Assembly: GCA_028822885.1 (NCBI GenBank)
Contig: JAPKCP010000033.1
Location: 1 to 15,930, forward strand
Direction of reading: 5' to 3'
Origin: Yoonia sp.
GTDB taxonomy: Bacteria > Pseudomonadota > Alphaproteobacteria > Rhodobacterales > Rhodobacteraceae
DNA: 15,930 bases
In this document: piece by piece, positions 15,046 through 15,930 of the stretch
How the letters are laid out: every line of letters begins with the position of its first letter
Numbering within the stretch: the first letter of the stretch is position 1
The notes under the pieces: model-generated
Seen by the model: only the letters and a program-made list of their open reading frames with translations
Database searches by the model: none
Told to the model about the DNA's origin: nothing
Program-made: the position numbers and the translations under genes

Positions 15046-15930
15046 TTAAGCAAACGCAAAACTATCTTCGGACAATGTCTCTGGCGTAACGTCAGAGAGC
15101 TGTATGCGGTCGTCACCAATCTCAATGATCGTGCGTCCGTTGCTTTCGCGGATTACAGCTGCAGCCTCCAGATCATCAAAGGTGTCAAAACCAAAGCCAT
15201 TCAACTGAACAATATCCAGCGCGTCAAAGTCACGGATGTACAATTCCTGATCGCCGCGCGCAAAAATGAACCTATCCGCACCTGCACCGCCGTAGGCCTG
15301 ATCATTGCCGCGCCCGACCAGAATCCGGTCGTCGCCCGCGTCACCGTATAGTTTATCATCCCCATGGCCGCCGATCAGCACATCGTCGCCGCCGTTGCCA
15401 TACAGCCGGTCAGCACCATCATTACCGCGCAGGGTATTCACCCCATCAGAGCCTTGGATGTAGTTATCACCAGCCCCACCAACAACGTTAAACCGGGCTT
15501 CGCCATAGAAATACGCCTTTTCAGCCGTCTCGCTGAGGACAAAGTTGGCGCGAATGCTGGCGTCACCTTTGATGTGCTGGGTATCCACGGTCAGTGTGAT
15601 TGGATCATTGCGGTCAAGGGCAGCCTGATCCAGAATTTCGATACCCCGGTTGCGCGGTGTCGCCTCAATCCCAGTTTCGAAATCACGGTAGCTGCGGATC
15701 ACCTCATCAAAGGTGCGGTTGTTGAACACACTGACCAGCGGGGTTGCCTCTGTGATCTCAACGTTGATCTGAATCCGCTCACCATCAAGGTTGAAATCAT
15801 TGGCATACAGATACAATCGGTAGTCACCTGCGTGATCATAGCTTGGCGTCAGGATCAACTCATCTGTGTCTTGATCCGTGTTATAGAAGTACTTGTTGCG
15901 CTTGTTGAGGTAGGAATAATAAAACAGCTC
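15046..15930 (-). CDS. RTX (hemolysin-type Ca-binding) exported protein, C-terminal part
   Basis: The reading frame is open to the right edge of the window, so only the last 294 residues are seen and the true start lies beyond. Visible residues 1-150 are largely beta-rich, with motifs such as GDYRLYLYANDF, an enzyme-free domain that I cannot name. Residues 151-222 are eight consecutive RTX nonapeptides (see repeat entry), followed by a RDFDALDIVQLNGFGF segment. The C-terminus ends in an acidic and small-residue tail, SEDSFAFA, consistent with an uncleaved type I (ABC/MFP/TolC) secretion signal. RTX proteins in roseobacters include proteases, adhesins and surface-layer proteins; the missing N-terminus decides which. 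Convergent to kdsA. Confidence 0.85.
   Translation of the reverse strand, partial: ELFYYSYLNKRNKYFYNTDQDTDELILTPSYDHAGDYRLYLYANDFNLDGERIQINVEITEATPLVSVFNNRTFDEVIRSYRDFETGIEATPRNRGIEILDQAALDRNDPITLTVDTQHIKGDASIRANFVLSETAEKAYFYGEARFNVVGGAGDNYIQGSDGVNTLRGNDGADRLYGNGGDDVLIGGHGDDKLYGDAGDDRILVGRGNDQAYGGAGADRFIFARGDQELYIRDFDALDIVQLNGFGFDTFDDLEAAAVIRESNGRTIIEIGDDRIQLSDVTPETLSEDSFAFA
15265..15480 (-). repeat. Array of eight RTX nonapeptides
   Basis: Within the RTX gene, 72 codons encode eight abutting nine-residue units of the GGxGxDxUx kind: GGAGDNYIQ, GSDGVNTLR, GNDGADRLY, GNGGDDVLI, GGHGDDKLY, GDAGDDRIL, VGRGNDQAY and GGAGADRFI. They fold into a calcium-stabilised beta roll after export. The middle five follow the consensus best; the first two and last two are partly degraded, as is common at array ends. 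Confidence 0.9.

Noticed and set aside
1..15930. Search for tRNA, rRNA, CRISPR arrays, insertion sequences and integration sites
   Set aside because: I saw no cloverleaf with a CCA end, no regularly spaced repeats and no transposase or integrase; the only repeats are the RTX codons and the small inverted repeats listed.

Overview
The window looks like the chromosome of an alphaproteobacterium of the Rhodobacterales/Roseobacter group. This rests on the overall style of the genes: moderate GC, GT61 and GSCFA proteins, an alpha/beta-hydrolase domain fused to a glycosyltransferase of a kind I remember from roseobacters, and a small TbpB-like lipoprotein. It is an inference from sequence style, not a database match. 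There are 15 protein genes, no RNA genes, no insertion sequences and no CRISPR array. No gap exceeds 300 bases; the two longest are 2643-2834 and 3945-4131.

Layout. (1) 53-1871, plus strand: a metallophosphoesterase of the PPP/ApaH type, followed by galE (UDP-glucose 4-epimerase). (2) 1980-3944, minus strand: a small lipoprotein with a TbpB-like C-terminus and a GT61 glycosyltransferase. (3) 4132-9082, plus strand: three large multidomain proteins. They are a GT2/GT92-like glycosyltransferase fused to an alpha/beta-hydrolase domain, a GSCFA (SGNH-hydrolase-like) protein, and a class I SAM methyltransferase with a degenerate internal repeat and TPRs. (4) 9119-12436: rmlC-rmlB-rmlD-rmlA, the complete dTDP-L-rhamnose pathway. 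(5) 12441-15027: kdsD-kdsB-kdsA, making CMP-Kdo except for the Kdo-8-phosphate phosphatase step. (6) 15046 to the right edge, minus strand: the C-terminal part of an RTX (calcium-binding, type I secreted) protein, cut by the window.

The ten plus-strand genes from 4132 to 15027 are tightly packed. Six junctions are 4-base ATGA overlaps or a 4-base gap within rmlC-kdsA, there is another ATGA overlap at 6084, and the two larger gaps are 36 and 41 bases. They could form one transcript of about 11 kb. Together with galE and the GT61 gene they describe a surface polysaccharide locus. Rhamnose, Kdo and galactose donors are made here, and the 4-9 kb block supplies glycosyl transfer and probably glycan decoration (methyl, and acyl or ester chemistry). 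No flippase, polymerase, ABC exporter or Kdo transferase is in view, so the locus must continue outside the window or rely on genes elsewhere.

The least understood and most interesting part is the 4132-9082 trio: two putative ester or acyl-chemistry domains and a methyltransferase, all with helical C-terminal tails, next to nucleotide-sugar genes. The kdsB product also departs from the usual motifs at what I believe is a metal-binding position.
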